Shown here: positions 25,661-34,994 of the stretch, piece after piece
How positions within the stretch are numbered: the stretch's first letter is position 1
How the letters are laid out: each line of letters starts with the position of its first letter
Assembly (NCBI GenBank): GCA_022600955.1
Contig: JAHZJK010000019.1
Span: 40,570-104,569 of the forward strand
Origin: Gammaproteobacteria bacterium
GTDB lineage: Bacteria > Pseudomonadota > Gammaproteobacteria > Steroidobacterales > Woeseiaceae
Reading direction: 5' to 3'
DNA: 64,000 bases
Position numbers and translations under genes: made by a program
The notes under the pieces: model-generated
What the model saw: the letters and a program-made list of their open reading frames with translations, nothing else
Told to the model about the DNA's origin: nothing
Database searches by the model: none

Positions 25661-27844
25661 TTACATCAGATCGAGATTTGTATAGCTCAGAACAAGCCAT
25701 TTTGTGCCAGCGTTCTCAAAATTAACCTCAACTCGTGCATGTGCCCCCTGGCCTTCGCAATTTAGAATTACCCCGTCACCGAATTTCTTGTGGTGAACGC
25801 GCTGCCCGAGCCGGATACCCATGTCGTTGCCATTCGCGACGGCCGCACGGCCGTGCGATGACGGCCGCGATGACCGCATCGGCCTCGCGACCTGCACCCT
25901 GGGGCGAATTTCTTCGACATGCGCCTCCGGGATTTCTGCAATAAACCGCGACGGCTGTGAGAAGTTATCCATGCCGTGCAGCCGACGTTGTTCCGCATGC
26001 GTTATATAGAGTGTCTGCATGGCACGCGTGATACCGACGTAGCAGAGGCGACGTTCTTCCTCGAGTCCGTTTGGATCAGCGACTGAACGTTGATGCGGAA
26101 ACAGCCCGTCTTCCATGCCGCAGATAAATACCAACGGAAACTCGAGTCCTTTTGCAGAGTGCAGCGTCATTAGTTGCACACAATCTTCCCACGCATCCGC
26201 CTGGCCTTCGCCGGCTTCCAGTGCCGCGTGCGACAGGAATTCGTCCAGTGGCGACATTTCCTCGGCCGGATCAGGCTCGAAGCTCTTCGCGGCGCTGACG
26301 AGCTCCGCAAGGTTCTCTATGCGTGTTTCGCCTTTCTCGCCCTTGTCCTTCTTGAAGAACTCGATCAGCGTGCTGAGGTGAATGACGTGATCGACCTTGT
26401 CATGCAGATCCAGCCCCTTGGTCTCGCGGTCCATGCGCTCTACCAGGGTCATAAACGCGTTCACGGCATTTGCTGCGCGACCGTTCAGGTCATCACTCGC
26501 GACCGCACCGGCGGCGCGCCACATTGAGCAGGCATTTGCGCGTGCGTAGGCGCGCATCATCTCGACTGTCCTGGCACCAATGCCACGAGTCGGCTTGTTA
26601 ACGACGCGTTCGAACGCGCTGTCGTCGTCCCGATTCGAAGTCAGCCGCAAATAGGCAAGGGCGTCCTTGATCTCGGCCCGCTCAAAAAAGCGCAGTCCGC
26701 CATAGACGCGATACGGGATTCGCGCATTGATAAGACCTTCCTCGAGCACGCGCGATTGCGCGTTGGATCGATACAGCAGTGCTGCATCGGCGCGCGCGTT
26801 ACCCTGGGCTATCCAGTCTCGCAGACGACCGATAACGAAATCGGCTTCGTCGCGTTCGTTGTACGCCGAATAGACTTTTATCGCCTCGCCTTCGGCGCCT
26901 TCGGTCCAGAGCTTCTTGCCCATGCGCGAGCTGTTGTTCTCAATGACCGCATTGGCCGCGTTCAGGATCGTTGCGGTCGAACGATAATTCTGTTCCAGCT
27001 TGATGACATTGGTGCCCGGAAAATCTTTCTGAAACTGCAATATGTGCTCGACTCGGGCGCCGCGCCAACGATAGATCGACTGGTCATCATCGCCTACGAC
27101 GAACGGGACACCCTTGTCCCCTGCCAGTAAGCGCAGCCACGCGTACTGAATCGCATTGGTGTCCTGAAATTCGTCGACGAGCAGGTGCTTAAAGCGACGT
27201 CGGTAGTGTTCCAGCAAATCGGGTGTATCACGCAGCACTTCGTGCGCGCGTAGCAACAGCTCGGCGAAATCGACCAGGCCACCACGCTGGCAGACTTCCT
27301 CGTAAGACTGATACAGGGCGATCATCTGGCGACGGTTCGGGTCACCTTCGTCATCGATATGTTGCGGGCGCAGGCCCTCGTCTTTCTGGCCATTGATGAA
27401 CCACTGGATCTCACGTGGCACCCAGCGACTGTCGTCCATCTCTAGATTTTTCAGCAGACGCTTTATCAGGCGAAGCTGGTCGTCGGAGTCGATGATCTGG
27501 AAATTCTGCGGCAGTTTCGCTTCACGCCAATGTCGACGCAGCATGCGGTGTGCGAGCCCATGAAATGTACCGATCCAGAGGTGTTGCACCGGCACCTTCA
27601 GCAGGCTCTCGATGCGCCCTCGCATCTCTGCTGCAGCCTTGTTTGTGAACGTTACAGCGAGCAGGCTCTGCGGCGAGATCCCCTCGACTTCGATCAGCCA
27701 GGCAGCTCGGTGAACGAGCACCCGCGTCTTGCCGCTGCCTGCACCGGCAATAACGAGCGCGGGCTCGGACGGCGCAGAGACCGCCTGACGTTGCGCGTCA
27801 TTCAGGCTTTCGAGTATCGGTGTGACGTCCACGGGGTGCCGCAA
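25661..27844 (-). CDS. uvrD: DNA helicase II, UvrD
   Basis: A 727-residue superfamily 1A 3'-5' helicase used in nucleotide excision and mismatch repair. Motif I AGAGSGKT (33-40), Ia TFTNKAA, II VDEFQDTN, III GDDDQSIYRWRGA, IV YRSTATIL, V MTLHSAKGLEF and VI YVGITRAM all appear. A C-terminal Tudor-like segment (QRVHHKKFGDG...) as in UvrD/PcrA distinguishes it from Rep. The length matches UvrD (720 aa). Confidence 0.95.
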   Translation of the reverse strand: MRHPVDVTPILESLNDAQRQAVSAPSEPALVIAGAGSGKTRVLVHRAAWLIEVEGISPQSLLAVTFTNKAAAEMRGRIESLLKVPVQHLWIGTFHGLAHRMLRRHWREAKLPQNFQIIDSDDQLRLIKRLLKNLEMDDSRWVPREIQWFINGQKDEGLRPQHIDDEGDPNRRQMIALYQSYEEVCQRGGLVDFAELLLRAHEVLRDTPDLLEHYRRRFKHLLVDEFQDTNAIQYAWLRLLAGDKGVPFVVGDDDQSIYRWRGARVEHILQFQKDFPGTNVIKLEQNYRSTATILNAANAVIENNSSRMGKKLWTEGAEGEAIKVYSAYNERDEADFVIGRLRDWIAQGNARADAALLYRSNAQSRVLEEGLINARIPYRVYGGLRFFERAEIKDALAYLRLTSNRDDDSAFERVVNKPTRGIGARTVEMMRAYARANACSMWRAAGAVASDDLNGRAANAVNAFMTLVERMDRETKGLDLHDKVDHVIHLSTLIEFFKKDKGEKGETRIENLAELVSAAKSFEPDPAEEMSPLDEFLSHAALEAGEGQADAWEDCVQLMTLHSAKGLEFPLVFICGMEDGLFPHQRSVADPNGLEEERRLCYVGITRAMQTLYITHAEQRRLHGMDNFSQPSRFIAEIPEAHVEEIRPRVQVARPMRSSRPSSHGRAAVANGNDMGIRLGQRVHHKKFGDGVILNCEGQGAHARVEVNFENAGTKWLVLSYTNLDLM

Positions 27845-27875
27845 GCTACAAACGAAGCGCGGCAGTTTAGCAGTA

Positions 27876-29483
27876 CTACTGCTCCCACCGCACGCCTAAT
27901 ACGAACTGATTTCGCTCATATTGTATGCGCGTGTCGTTGGACACCGTCTCACGATAGCGGGCCTCGGCGACCAGGCTTAGATGGTTCGTCATCTGGTAGC
28001 TCGCGGTAAGGCTGATGTCCGCTGTTTCCTGCGTTTTGCGCGGCAAGGTGTTGTTGTTAAACGCGAACGCACGCGGGTAATCGTACAGGCGATAAACGCC
28101 CTCCGCTTCAATGTCAAAGCGGTGCCCCGGGGACCAGTGAATATCGACGCTCACGCTATCCCGTGTGTAATCGTTGTAGCCGGCGTAGGCATCGATACGC
28201 TCGGTACGGGCGAGATCAAAACCAAACCAGAAGCTTCCAAACACGCGTTGCCGCGCGGTAAGTCCGAGCGAGTAATAGTCGTAGCGAATCTCCGGGTTGC
28301 CCTGCCGCTGAATGCCGTCAAGATCATACGACGGGCGGTCACCGAAGCGGCGGCTATAGCCTTCGGCTGTGACGCGCAATAATGAAGTCGGCGCGAACTT
28401 GTACTGTCCGTACAGGCTGACCAGAAAATACTCATGATCGTATTCTGGTACCACGACCGTGTCCTCGTAGTTCCAGAGCTGTCCCTTGAAGCGACCACCG
28501 ACCGCAAGCTTTTCATGCGACTGGCGAAACGCAAGTTCCGGACCATAGCGCAGGTAGTTCATGCGGTCATCGAGATTGACCAGGCCAACATCACGCGAGC
28601 CACCGTCGTCAGGGTCATAGTAGATTTCGTTGTTCTGCGCCACCCTGAAAGAGCTGTAGAGCTCTCGTTCTCTGGATCCGTCTTTGCGGCGGTAGTGATT
28701 GCCGAAGCTCGCCTCATGCATGTAGTGGTTGCCATTGTCGAGTTCCTTATCCTGGTAGTAGCGGCCGGAGGCGCGGTATCCAACGTAGAAACCTTCATAC
28801 TTCATGCTGTTGATCTGGTAGCGGGTAATGAGACTGACCGGCATGAATGCACCGGAAGCAACCGCAGGAACAACGACAGGCTCGGCGTTGTCGCTGAAAT
28901 CAACATAGGGCTGATTCGGCGAACGAAAGATGTTGTCGTCCTGCCCGAAGCCAACGCGCACCCGAAAGTCGAAATCGGAGAAATCGCGCTTTTCCTCGCG
29001 CTCCACGACGCGAATCTCGAAATCATCCGGCTCGCGTTGCTCGTCCAGAATGCGCGCTATGGCGATGACGGCGTAGTCACTGAGCCTGGCGTTCTGGTTT
29101 TGGTCGCGAACGAGACGGAACCACGTGAGTGCTTCTTCGGTTTCGCCAAGCGCGTAAGCGTTCAGTCCGAGGTTGTAGTGCGTGGCATTGCGCAGGCCAG
29201 GGTCGTCGAGTGCGCGCGACAGCGCCTCTCTCGCGCGCACGTGCTGTCCGGCACGGTAATGAGCAACGCCCATGTTGTAGTGCAACAAAGGCGTGTTCAG
29301 ACCTTCGTCTGCTGCTTGTCGGTAGCGCAGCAGTGCGGCCCAGTAGAGGTCATCCCTGAACAGGCGGTTAGCATCCGCAAAGTACTCGTCAGCGCTTAGC
29401 GCGCTCGCGGATTGCGGGGCGAAAAGCCCGATAAAAAGCGCGGCAGCGAGTAGCCCGGCGGCTTTGTTTAGTTTGTTGACCAT
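27876..29483 (-). CDS. TPR protein with C-terminal outer-membrane beta-barrel, Slam-like layout
   Basis: A 535-residue exported protein. A signal peptide (about 1-28, ending SASA) is followed by TPR repeats over roughly 31-155 (ADANRLFRDDLYWAALLRYRQAA, then HYNMGVAHYRAGQHVRAREAL and HYNLGLNAYALGETEEALTWF). After a linker, residues about 170-535 are alternating aromatic/polar strands consistent with a 12-16-strand barrel, ending FVLGVRWEQ (outer-membrane proteins usually end in an aromatic; here Trp is third from the end). TPR plus barrel is the layout of the Slam lipoprotein-exporters, but homology is not established. It follows the sigma-regulated acidic-protein operon, separated by a terminator. 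Confidence 0.65.
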   Translation of the reverse strand: MVNKLNKAAGLLAAALFIGLFAPQSASALSADEYFADANRLFRDDLYWAALLRYRQAADEGLNTPLLHYNMGVAHYRAGQHVRAREALSRALDDPGLRNATHYNLGLNAYALGETEEALTWFRLVRDQNQNARLSDYAVIAIARILDEQREPDDFEIRVVEREEKRDFSDFDFRVRVGFGQDDNIFRSPNQPYVDFSDNAEPVVVPAVASGAFMPVSLITRYQINSMKYEGFYVGYRASGRYYQDKELDNGNHYMHEASFGNHYRRKDGSRERELYSSFRVAQNNEIYYDPDDGGSRDVGLVNLDDRMNYLRYGPELAFRQSHEKLAVGGRFKGQLWNYEDTVVVPEYDHEYFLVSLYGQYKFAPTSLLRVTAEGYSRRFGDRPSYDLDGIQRQGNPEIRYDYYSLGLTARQRVFGSFWFGFDLARTERIDAYAGYNDYTRDSVSVDIHWSPGHRFDIEAEGVYRLYDYPRAFAFNNNTLPRKTQETADISLTASYQMTNHLSLVAEARYRETVSNDTRIQYERNQFVLGVRWEQ

Positions 29484-29556
29484 ATGGATGACGGTTCTTG
29501 CGTTATGTCAGATAAAGAGATTACCGACTTTCAGGACTAAAACTATGACGTAGTGC

Positions 29557-29596
29557 AAAAAAATCCCTCCGAATGCGTCACAAACGGAGGGATTTT
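29557..29596 (-). terminator. Rho-independent terminator after the acidic-protein gene
   Basis: Perfect 11-bp stem AAATCCCTCCG (29561-29571) / CGGAGGGATTT (29585-29595). On the minus strand it ends in a run of seven T (29557-29563). The AT ends of the stem also allow some bidirectional use. Confidence 0.85.
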
Positions 29597-29636
29597 AGGG
29601 TCTGGCGGGCAAATGCCCGTCTATTCGCTTTGGCGC

Positions 29637-30161
29637 TTACTGAACAACGTCGTCGTCATCGTCATCGTCGTCGTCCATATCATCGTCCATGTCGTCGTCT
29701 TCCTCTTCGTCTTCGCGTTCACGGTCGTCGTCGATGTCGTCGCCATCATCGCCATGCTCGCGCTCGTCATTGAAGTCGTCGTCGGCTTCGCCATCGTCTT
29801 CATCTTCGCGTTCGAAGTCATCGTCACGTTCCTGCTCGCGCTCTTCTTCGTCACGCTCGCGTTCACGTTCTTCCTCTTCTTCTTCGCGCTCACGTTCGCG
29901 TTCGCGCTCTTCGCTTTCGTCGTCACGTTCGGCGTCGTCGCGCTCTTCTTCTTCATCGCGCTCCTGCTCGTCACGTTCGCGGTCTTCGTTGCCATCGGGG
30001 CCCTTAAGCACCGTAATCAGCGTATCAAGCTCGCTATTGCTATCGACGACTTCCATTGTGACTTCGAGACCGTCCATTGCGTCGTCGGCCAATACGGTTG
30101 CGGGCAGAAAAGCCAGCAAAAACAGTGCCACCGTCGTGATTGAAATGTTGAGTTGCTTCAT
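29637..30161 (-). CDS. Exported hyper-acidic low-complexity protein, function unknown
   Basis: A 174-residue protein with a signal peptide (about 1-25, ending VLA). A short ordinary segment follows (to about residue 58), and the rest is almost only Asp, Glu and Arg. The middle part (about 60-115) alternates Glu and Arg in blocks, which could form a single stable alpha helix. The last 50 residues are Asp-rich and could bind calcium. The signal peptide, correct stop, terminator and place 12 bp after an anti-sigma gene argue that it is a real gene rather than a repeat artefact. Codons GAC, GAT, GAA, GAG and CGT/CGC make near-simple DNA repeats prone to length change. No function recognised. Confidence 0.7.
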   Translation of the reverse strand: MKQLNISITTVALFLLAFLPATVLADDAMDGLEVTMEVVDSNSELDTLITVLKGPDGNEDRERDEQERDEEEERDDAERDDESEEREREREREEEEEERERERDEEEREQERDDDFEREDEDDGEADDDFNDEREHGDDGDDIDDDREREDEEEDDDMDDDMDDDDDDDDDVVQ

Positions 30162-30173
30162 AGTCTTGCTCCG

Positions 30174-30710
30174 TTAGCTTACGTCGACCTGCAGGCGAAA
30201 CGTCCGGCCGCGGTCATTGTGCTCAAGTGTTGCGTATACCTCGCCACCGAGAGGTGACGTAGCGATAAGTCTTAGTGGCAGCAGATTCTTGCCGGCGTTG
30301 AGGCTGGTTTCCCAAGTGATCTCTCGCTGCCCCGGGAAACCGGACATCTCGATGCCGTCAGGGAGTCGTACCGTCAGGGTCGCGCGCTCGAGAGGTTCTG
30401 TCGATGCGAACACCAGGTTCACGGTACGTGGCTCTTCGAGAGTCATTACGATACCGGGTACGCTGTTCGCCCCGTCTGGCAAACCCGGTGTTGTCAGGAA
30501 GAAACCGCCTATGAGCCAAAGTACGAGACCGGCCGCGATTGCTGAGCCAAAGCCCGCCATCACCCAGCGGTTGCGTTGCCGACGGCTGCCCTCGTGCGTT
30601 GCGCGCACCAGTGCCTGGTCGTAAAAGCCTGCGGTTGCCTCTGGCATCGGATAGTCCTTTAAGAGCGCCAGGATCTCCTGATCCTGCTTGTCTGTATCTT
30701 GTTGATGCAT
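30174..30710 (-). CDS. Predicted membrane anti-sigma factor
   Basis: A 178-residue protein with a cytoplasmic N-terminus of about 45 residues, one membrane segment (about 49-72) and an extracytoplasmic beta-rich domain of about 100 residues. It lacks the Cys/His zinc motif of ZAS anti-sigma factors. The membrane layout and position directly after an ECF sigma gene (36-bp gap) support an anti-sigma role; sequence alone would not. The outer domain resembles the sensor part that would detect an envelope signal. The acidic exported protein is encoded next in the operon. Confidence 0.65.
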   Translation of the reverse strand: MHQQDTDKQDQEILALLKDYPMPEATAGFYDQALVRATHEGSRRQRNRWVMAGFGSAIAAGLVLWLIGGFFLTTPGLPDGANSVPGIVMTLEEPRTVNLVFASTEPLERATLTVRLPDGIEMSGFPGQREITWETSLNAGKNLLPLRLIATSPLGGEVYATLEHNDRGRTFRLQVDVS

Positions 30711-30746
30711 AAAATTCGTCCTGCCTGACCCCTAACACGATGGAAC

Positions 30747-31331
30747 TCAGAAAAAGGTTCCATCGGCGCTGAGAATTTCCCGCAGGCGGCTGCGGGCACG
30801 ATGTAGCCTGGACTTGATGGTGCCAAGCGGAAGCTCCATAAGCTCTTGTATTTCAGTAAGTTTATAGCCTTCAGTGTCATGCAGGAGGACAATAAGACGG
30901 TGCTCATCGCTGAGTTGAGCCAATGCCCGCTCAAGCACCTGCATGCGCTGCAGCCGCTCGTGGTCACGGACCGGGTCAGCATTGCCGGGCAGGCCCGAAA
31001 TGCCTTCTCCAGACATTTCCCCTTCCTCGACGGTATGCATGCGGCGACGCGCGAAGCGGCGGCGCTCATCTATGAACAGGTTGTACATGACCCGGGATAA
31101 CCACGAACCGGGCTCCGCGATGCTGACCAGGTCGTCGAGCTTGCTGAAAGCCTTGATCAGCAACTCCTGGAACAGGTCCTCGGCCTCTGCCTTGCTGCCG
31201 CACAGGCGCCACGCCAGCCGATACAGCCGGTCGAAATGCGGCCGTACCAGGCGTTCGAATGTGTCTTGCGCGCTACTGATAGAAAAACCCCTCGTCGCGA
31301 TTTCCGCACGGATTGTCGCATACGCCAGCAC
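30747..31331 (-). CDS. ECF RNA polymerase sigma factor
   Basis: A 194-residue group 4 sigma factor. Region 2 includes FDRLYRLAWRLCGSKAEAEDLFQELLIKAF, with the acidic EAED motif that normally contacts core polymerase, and WLSRVMYNLFIDERRR. Region 4 contains LAQLSDEHRLIVLLHDTEGYKLTEIQELMELPLGTIKSRLHRAR (only motifs cited). Start is a GTG at 31331; a shorter start is possible because the first 20 residues are not conserved. It heads a three-gene unit with anti-sigma and acidic-protein genes and is divergent (63 bp) from iorA. Confidence 0.9.
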   Translation of the reverse strand: MLAYATIRAEIATRGFSISSAQDTFERLVRPHFDRLYRLAWRLCGSKAEAEDLFQELLIKAFSKLDDLVSIAEPGSWLSRVMYNLFIDERRRFARRRMHTVEEGEMSGEGISGLPGNADPVRDHERLQRMQVLERALAQLSDEHRLIVLLHDTEGYKLTEIQELMELPLGTIKSRLHRARSRLREILSADGTFF

Positions 31332-31394
31332 CTTATCTATTGATGCCGGTCACAGCTATCATCAGTCGGAACAGTCTTTGGGGAGAGCTGCGAT

Positions 31395-31868
31395 ATGGTT
31401 TCGTTCACGATAAATTCCAAAAAGGTGTCGTTTGACGGTGACGGCGACACGCCGTTGTTGTGGGTTCTTCGCGACCAGTTAAATATGACCGGCACCAAGT
31501 TCGGCTGCGGCGTGGGCCAGTGTGGTGCGTGTACCGTCCATGTCGATGGCCAGGCGCAGCGCTCCTGCGTAACACCCGTGTCGACGGTCGCCGAACAGGC
31601 GATTACGACGATTGAGGGGCTGGCGCCATCAGAGCTTGAATTGCACCCCGTGCAACAGGCGTGGCTGGAGTTTGACGTACCTCAATGCGGATACTGCCAG
31701 GCGGGCCAGATCATGGCGACGGTTGATCTGCTGCGCCGCAACCCAAGTCCGACAGATGCCGACATCGATACGAGCATGACAAACATTTGCCGTTGCGGCA
31801 CTTACGCACGCATTCGCAAGGCCATCCATCGCGCGGCAGAGTTGAGCGCACAAGGAGAGCAGGAATGA
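31395..31868 (+). CDS. iorA: Isoquinoline 1-oxidoreductase-like small subunit, [2Fe-2S]
   Basis: A 157-residue iron-sulfur subunit of a two-subunit molybdenum hydroxylase. A plant-type [2Fe-2S] site (CGVGQCGAC, then a later Cys) is followed by the second, helical [2Fe-2S] site (CGYCQAGQ ... CRCGTY). It passes electrons from the molybdenum subunit to an acceptor. Preceded by a GGGGAGAG ribosome site. Its stop overlaps the iorB start by 4 bp. Confidence 0.88.
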   Translation: MVSFTINSKKVSFDGDGDTPLLWVLRDQLNMTGTKFGCGVGQCGACTVHVDGQAQRSCVTPVSTVAEQAITTIEGLAPSELELHPVQQAWLEFDVPQCGYCQAGQIMATVDLLRRNPSPTDADIDTSMTNICRCGTYARIRKAIHRAAELSAQGEQE

Positions 31869-34096
31869 GCGCGGTCCTGGAGCAGAAAACGTTTAGTCGT
31901 CGACAGGTTTTGATCGCGGGCGCCGGCGTTGCAGGTGGTTTCGTGTTAGGTATTCCGCAGCTTGCAAACGCCACGACGGACAGCGACAGGATGATCGGCT
32001 ACTTCGTTGAGATCAGGGCTGACGGCAGCGTTGTGATCGGTAGCAACCAGCCCGAAATCGGCCAGGGAGTTCGGACGGCCTTGCCCATGCTTATCGCAGA
32101 AGAGCTGGATATCGACTGGTCAATGGTGAGCGTGCGACAAATGCCACTCGGCATCATCAAGACGGCCGATGGCTTTACCTGGAAGTACGGTGGCCAGGGC
32201 GTTGGTGGCAGTACCGGCCTGACGAGTAACTGGGAATACATGCGCCAGGTCGGCGCAACCGCTCGTGCACAGTTGATCAAAGCCGCGGCCGCAAGAACAG
32301 GTGTTGCGGAAGCAGAGTGCAGTACCCGGCCGGGCGTCGTAGTCTGTGGCTCGCTGCAAACAGCAATTCCCTACGGCGACCTGATCGCGGATGCATCTGC
32401 ATTGCCGCTGCCCGAGGAAAGCCCGCCGCTCAAGGACGTTGCGGACTATCGTGTCATCGGCTCGCGCGTAAAGAGCGTCGACGCGCGCGACATCGTCACT
32501 GGCCGGGCAAAGTACGGCGTTGATACTGTGCAGCCAGACATGCGCTATGCGGTCATTGCCCGTGCACCGGTATTGAACGCGAGCGTCAAGTCTTTCGACG
32601 ATACGGAGACTCGAAAAGTCCCTGGTGTTGTGGACGTCATCAAGATTGAAGGACCTGAACCCGGCGCGCCTTATGTCATTCTCGCGAGCGGTGTTGCAGT
32701 GATTGCAACGTCCACCTGGGCGGCCATGAAAGGTCGACAGTTGCTCGCTATCGACTGGTACGAAAGCCCGAACGCGACGGACAGCAGTGAACGTTTCTGG
32801 GCAGAGAATCGGGAGATGCTCAAGGGCGACGGGCAGGTCGTGCTCGACGATGGCGATTTTGCGCAGGCTATCGGCGACGCCGAGACGGTCGTCATACGCC
32901 AGTACCAGGTTCCGTTCGTGTCACATGCACCGCTCGAGCCGCAAAACTGTTACGCCTATGTACAGGCAGATGAGTGCCACATTATCGCCCCGACACAAAT
33001 GCCAAGCGGTGCCTCGCGCGCGGCCGCAGCTGTAACGGGTTTGCCGCGGGAGAACATACGCGTTGATATGACGCGAGTTGGCGGCGGATTCGGCCGGCGA
33101 CTGACCAATGACTATGTTGCTGAAGCGGCAATGATCTCGATGCAAACCGGCTGGCCCATCAAGTTGCAGTGGTCGCGTGAGGATGACATCAAGAACGACT
33201 TTTATCGACCCGGTGGTCTGCACGAGATGCAGGCCGGACTGGATGGCGACGGCAAAGTTGTTGCCTGGGCGCAGCGCCTTGCGAGTGGCAGCAAATACTA
33301 CCGGCGACCCAACATGCCGGATGAAGATCTCTTTGGTGCCGAGCTCTACATAGATGATTTTCCGCGCCGCATCGTTGACAACATTCGCATGGAGTACTTC
33401 CACAATGCGATTGGCTTGCCGCGTGGCTCATGGCGTGCACCGGCGCACACCGCGAACGCATTTGTTGTGCAGAGTTTTCTTGATGAGCTGGCGCACGAAA
33501 CAGGCGCGGACCCGCTGCAGCTACGGCTGGACCTGTACGGTGCAAGCCGCGAAATCGAATACGGTGGGCATGGCGGACCGACGTTCAATCCTGGGCGACT
33601 CGCGAAACTGATCAGCTTTGTTGCCGACAAGATCGGCTACGGCAACACGCTACCCGACGGCCACGGTATCGGGCTCGCGTCGCACTTTACCTTTGGTGGC
33701 TATGCTGCCCACGCAATTCAGGTATCGGTCGTGGACGGCAAGCTGACGATTGAGCGTATTGTTGCAGCCATTGACTGTGGGCTGGCGGTTCACCCGAACG
33801 CTGTTGAGGCACAGCTGCAAGGCGGGACAATAGACGGGATCAGTACGGCGCTCGGCCTGGAGATAACAGTACTTGATGGCCAGGTACAGCAATCCAACTT
33901 CCATGACTACCCGCTGGCGCGTATAGCGGCGATACCAAGTTTGTTTGAGTCCTACATCGTGCCATTTGACGAGCAGCCGACCGGGGTCGGGGAAATGGGT
34001 ATTCCGTCCGCGGCGCCAGCATTAACGAATGCAATTTTTGCGGCGAGCGGGGTGCGTATTCGGGCGCTGCCGATAGCGGCGCAGCTACAGATTTAA
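31865..34096 (+). CDS. iorB: Isoquinoline 1-oxidoreductase-like large subunit, molybdopterin-binding, Tat-exported
   Basis: A 743-residue molybdenum hydroxylase large subunit. The ATG at 31865, with an AGGAG site and 4-bp overlap with iorA, is chosen over an earlier frame opening. The N-terminus carries a Tat-like signal ([11 protein letters not shown]). Conserved features include [25 protein letters not shown] motifs, [18 protein letters not shown] and near the C-terminus GVGEMGIP with the likely catalytic Glu. IorB-type enzymes hydroxylate N-heterocycles or oxidise aldehydes at the periplasmic side. The cytochrome c partner often found with them is not adjacent. The substrate is unknown. 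It overlaps the convergent ctaB stop by 4 bp. Confidence 0.87.
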   Translation: MSAVLEQKTFSRRQVLIAGAGVAGGFVLGIPQLANATTDSDRMIGYFVEIRADGSVVIGSNQPEIGQGVRTALPMLIAEELDIDWSMVSVRQMPLGIIKTADGFTWKYGGQGVGGSTGLTSNWEYMRQVGATARAQLIKAAAARTGVAEAECSTRPGVVVCGSLQTAIPYGDLIADASALPLPEESPPLKDVADYRVIGSRVKSVDARDIVTGRAKYGVDTVQPDMRYAVIARAPVLNASVKSFDDTETRKVPGVVDVIKIEGPEPGAPYVILASGVAVIATSTWAAMKGRQLLAIDWYESPNATDSSERFWAENREMLKGDGQVVLDDGDFAQAIGDAETVVIRQYQVPFVSHAPLEPQNCYAYVQADECHIIAPTQMPSGASRAAAAVTGLPRENIRVDMTRVGGGFGRRLTNDYVAEAAMISMQTGWPIKLQWSREDDIKNDFYRPGGLHEMQAGLDGDGKVVAWAQRLASGSKYYRRPNMPDEDLFGAELYIDDFPRRIVDNIRMEYFHNAIGLPRGSWRAPAHTANAFVVQSFLDELAHETGADPLQLRLDLYGASREIEYGGHGGPTFNPGRLAKLISFVADKIGYGNTLPDGHGIGLASHFTFGGYAAHAIQVSVVDGKLTIERIVAAIDCGLAVHPNAVEAQLQGGTIDGISTALGLEITVLDGQVQQSNFHDYPLARIAAIPSLFESYIVPFDEQPTGVGEMGIPSAAPALTNAIFAASGVRIRALPIAAQLQI

Positions 34097-34992
34097 AGCG
34101 CGAGCTGAATAATGAAGTAGTGATCGATCAACAGGGCCGCGAACAGGTAGCCAAGGTAGCTGATTGAATACTTGAACAATGCCATCGGCAGCTCGTCTTC
34201 TTCGGGCTTTCGATACATGCGGATCGCGTAGTAGAGGAAGTAAATGCCGAGGCCGACTGCCGCCACCAGGTAGATCAGGCCGCTCATGCCGATCAGGTAC
34301 GGCAGGACAGTGACAAGGAACAGCAGGATCGAGTACAGCAGAATGTTCAGTCGCGTATAGGCTTCGCCGTGAGTCACGGGCAACATCGGGATATCGACTT
34401 TCGCGTATTCTTCCTTGCGTGCGATCGCCAGTGCCCAAAAATGCGGCGGTGTCCAGACGAACACGATCAAAAACATCAGTAACGCACCAGCTTCAACCTC
34501 GTTGGTTACCGCCGTCCAGCCGAGAATGGGCGGTGCCGCACCAGCGGCGCCACCAATCACAATGTTCTGCGGCGTCGCGCGCTTCAGCCATACCGTGTAA
34601 ATCACCGCGTAGCCGATCAGTGAAAAGAACGTCAGAATTGCCGTTAGTGGATTCACAAGGAACCACAGAATGATCATGGAAATCACGCACAGGGACGACG
34701 CGAACATCAGTGCGGAACGTTCCGTTAGTTTGCCTTGCGGCAGCGGTCGCCCACGGGTGCGCATCATCTGAATGTCAATACGGGCGTCCAGAACGTGATT
34801 GAAAACGGCAGCCGACGACGACGCGAGACCGATACCGATTGTGCCGAACAGAATAGCCGCTGTGCCGGGCCAGCCCGGCACAGAGACGAACATGCCGACG
34901 ATCGCCGTGAAGACGATCAACATGACCACACGAGGCTTGGTTAGCTCGTAATAGTCACGCCATTCGGTGTATGTCTCTACGTTGGTATTCAC
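34093..34992 (-). CDS. ctaB: Protoheme IX farnesyltransferase (heme O synthase)
   Basis: A 299-residue UbiA-superfamily membrane enzyme that adds a farnesyl group to heme b to form heme O for heme-copper oxidases. The first aspartate motif is NHVLDARIDIQMMRTRGRPLP and the second region FVWTPPHFWALAIARKEEYAKVDIPMLP, both typical of CtaB/CyoE. It is last in the oxidase assembly cluster. A heme A synthase gene (ctaA/cox15), needed to make heme A from heme O, is missing from the place where it commonly sits. Confidence 0.94.
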   Translation of the reverse strand: MNTNVETYTEWRDYYELTKPRVVMLIVFTAIVGMFVSVPGWPGTAAILFGTIGIGLASSSAAVFNHVLDARIDIQMMRTRGRPLPQGKLTERSALMFASSLCVISMIILWFLVNPLTAILTFFSLIGYAVIYTVWLKRATPQNIVIGGAAGAAPPILGWTAVTNEVEAGALLMFLIVFVWTPPHFWALAIARKEEYAKVDIPMLPVTHGEAYTRLNILLYSILLFLVTVLPYLIGMSGLIYLVAAVGLGIYFLYYAIRMYRKPEEDELPMALFKYSISYLGYLFAALLIDHYFIIQLAL

Positions 34993-34994
34993 GC

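Noticed and set aside
28434..29399. 321-codon open frame on the plus strand
   Set aside because: It is antisense to the TPR/barrel gene and has no recognisable motif; the minus-strand protein has a signal peptide and TPR pattern.
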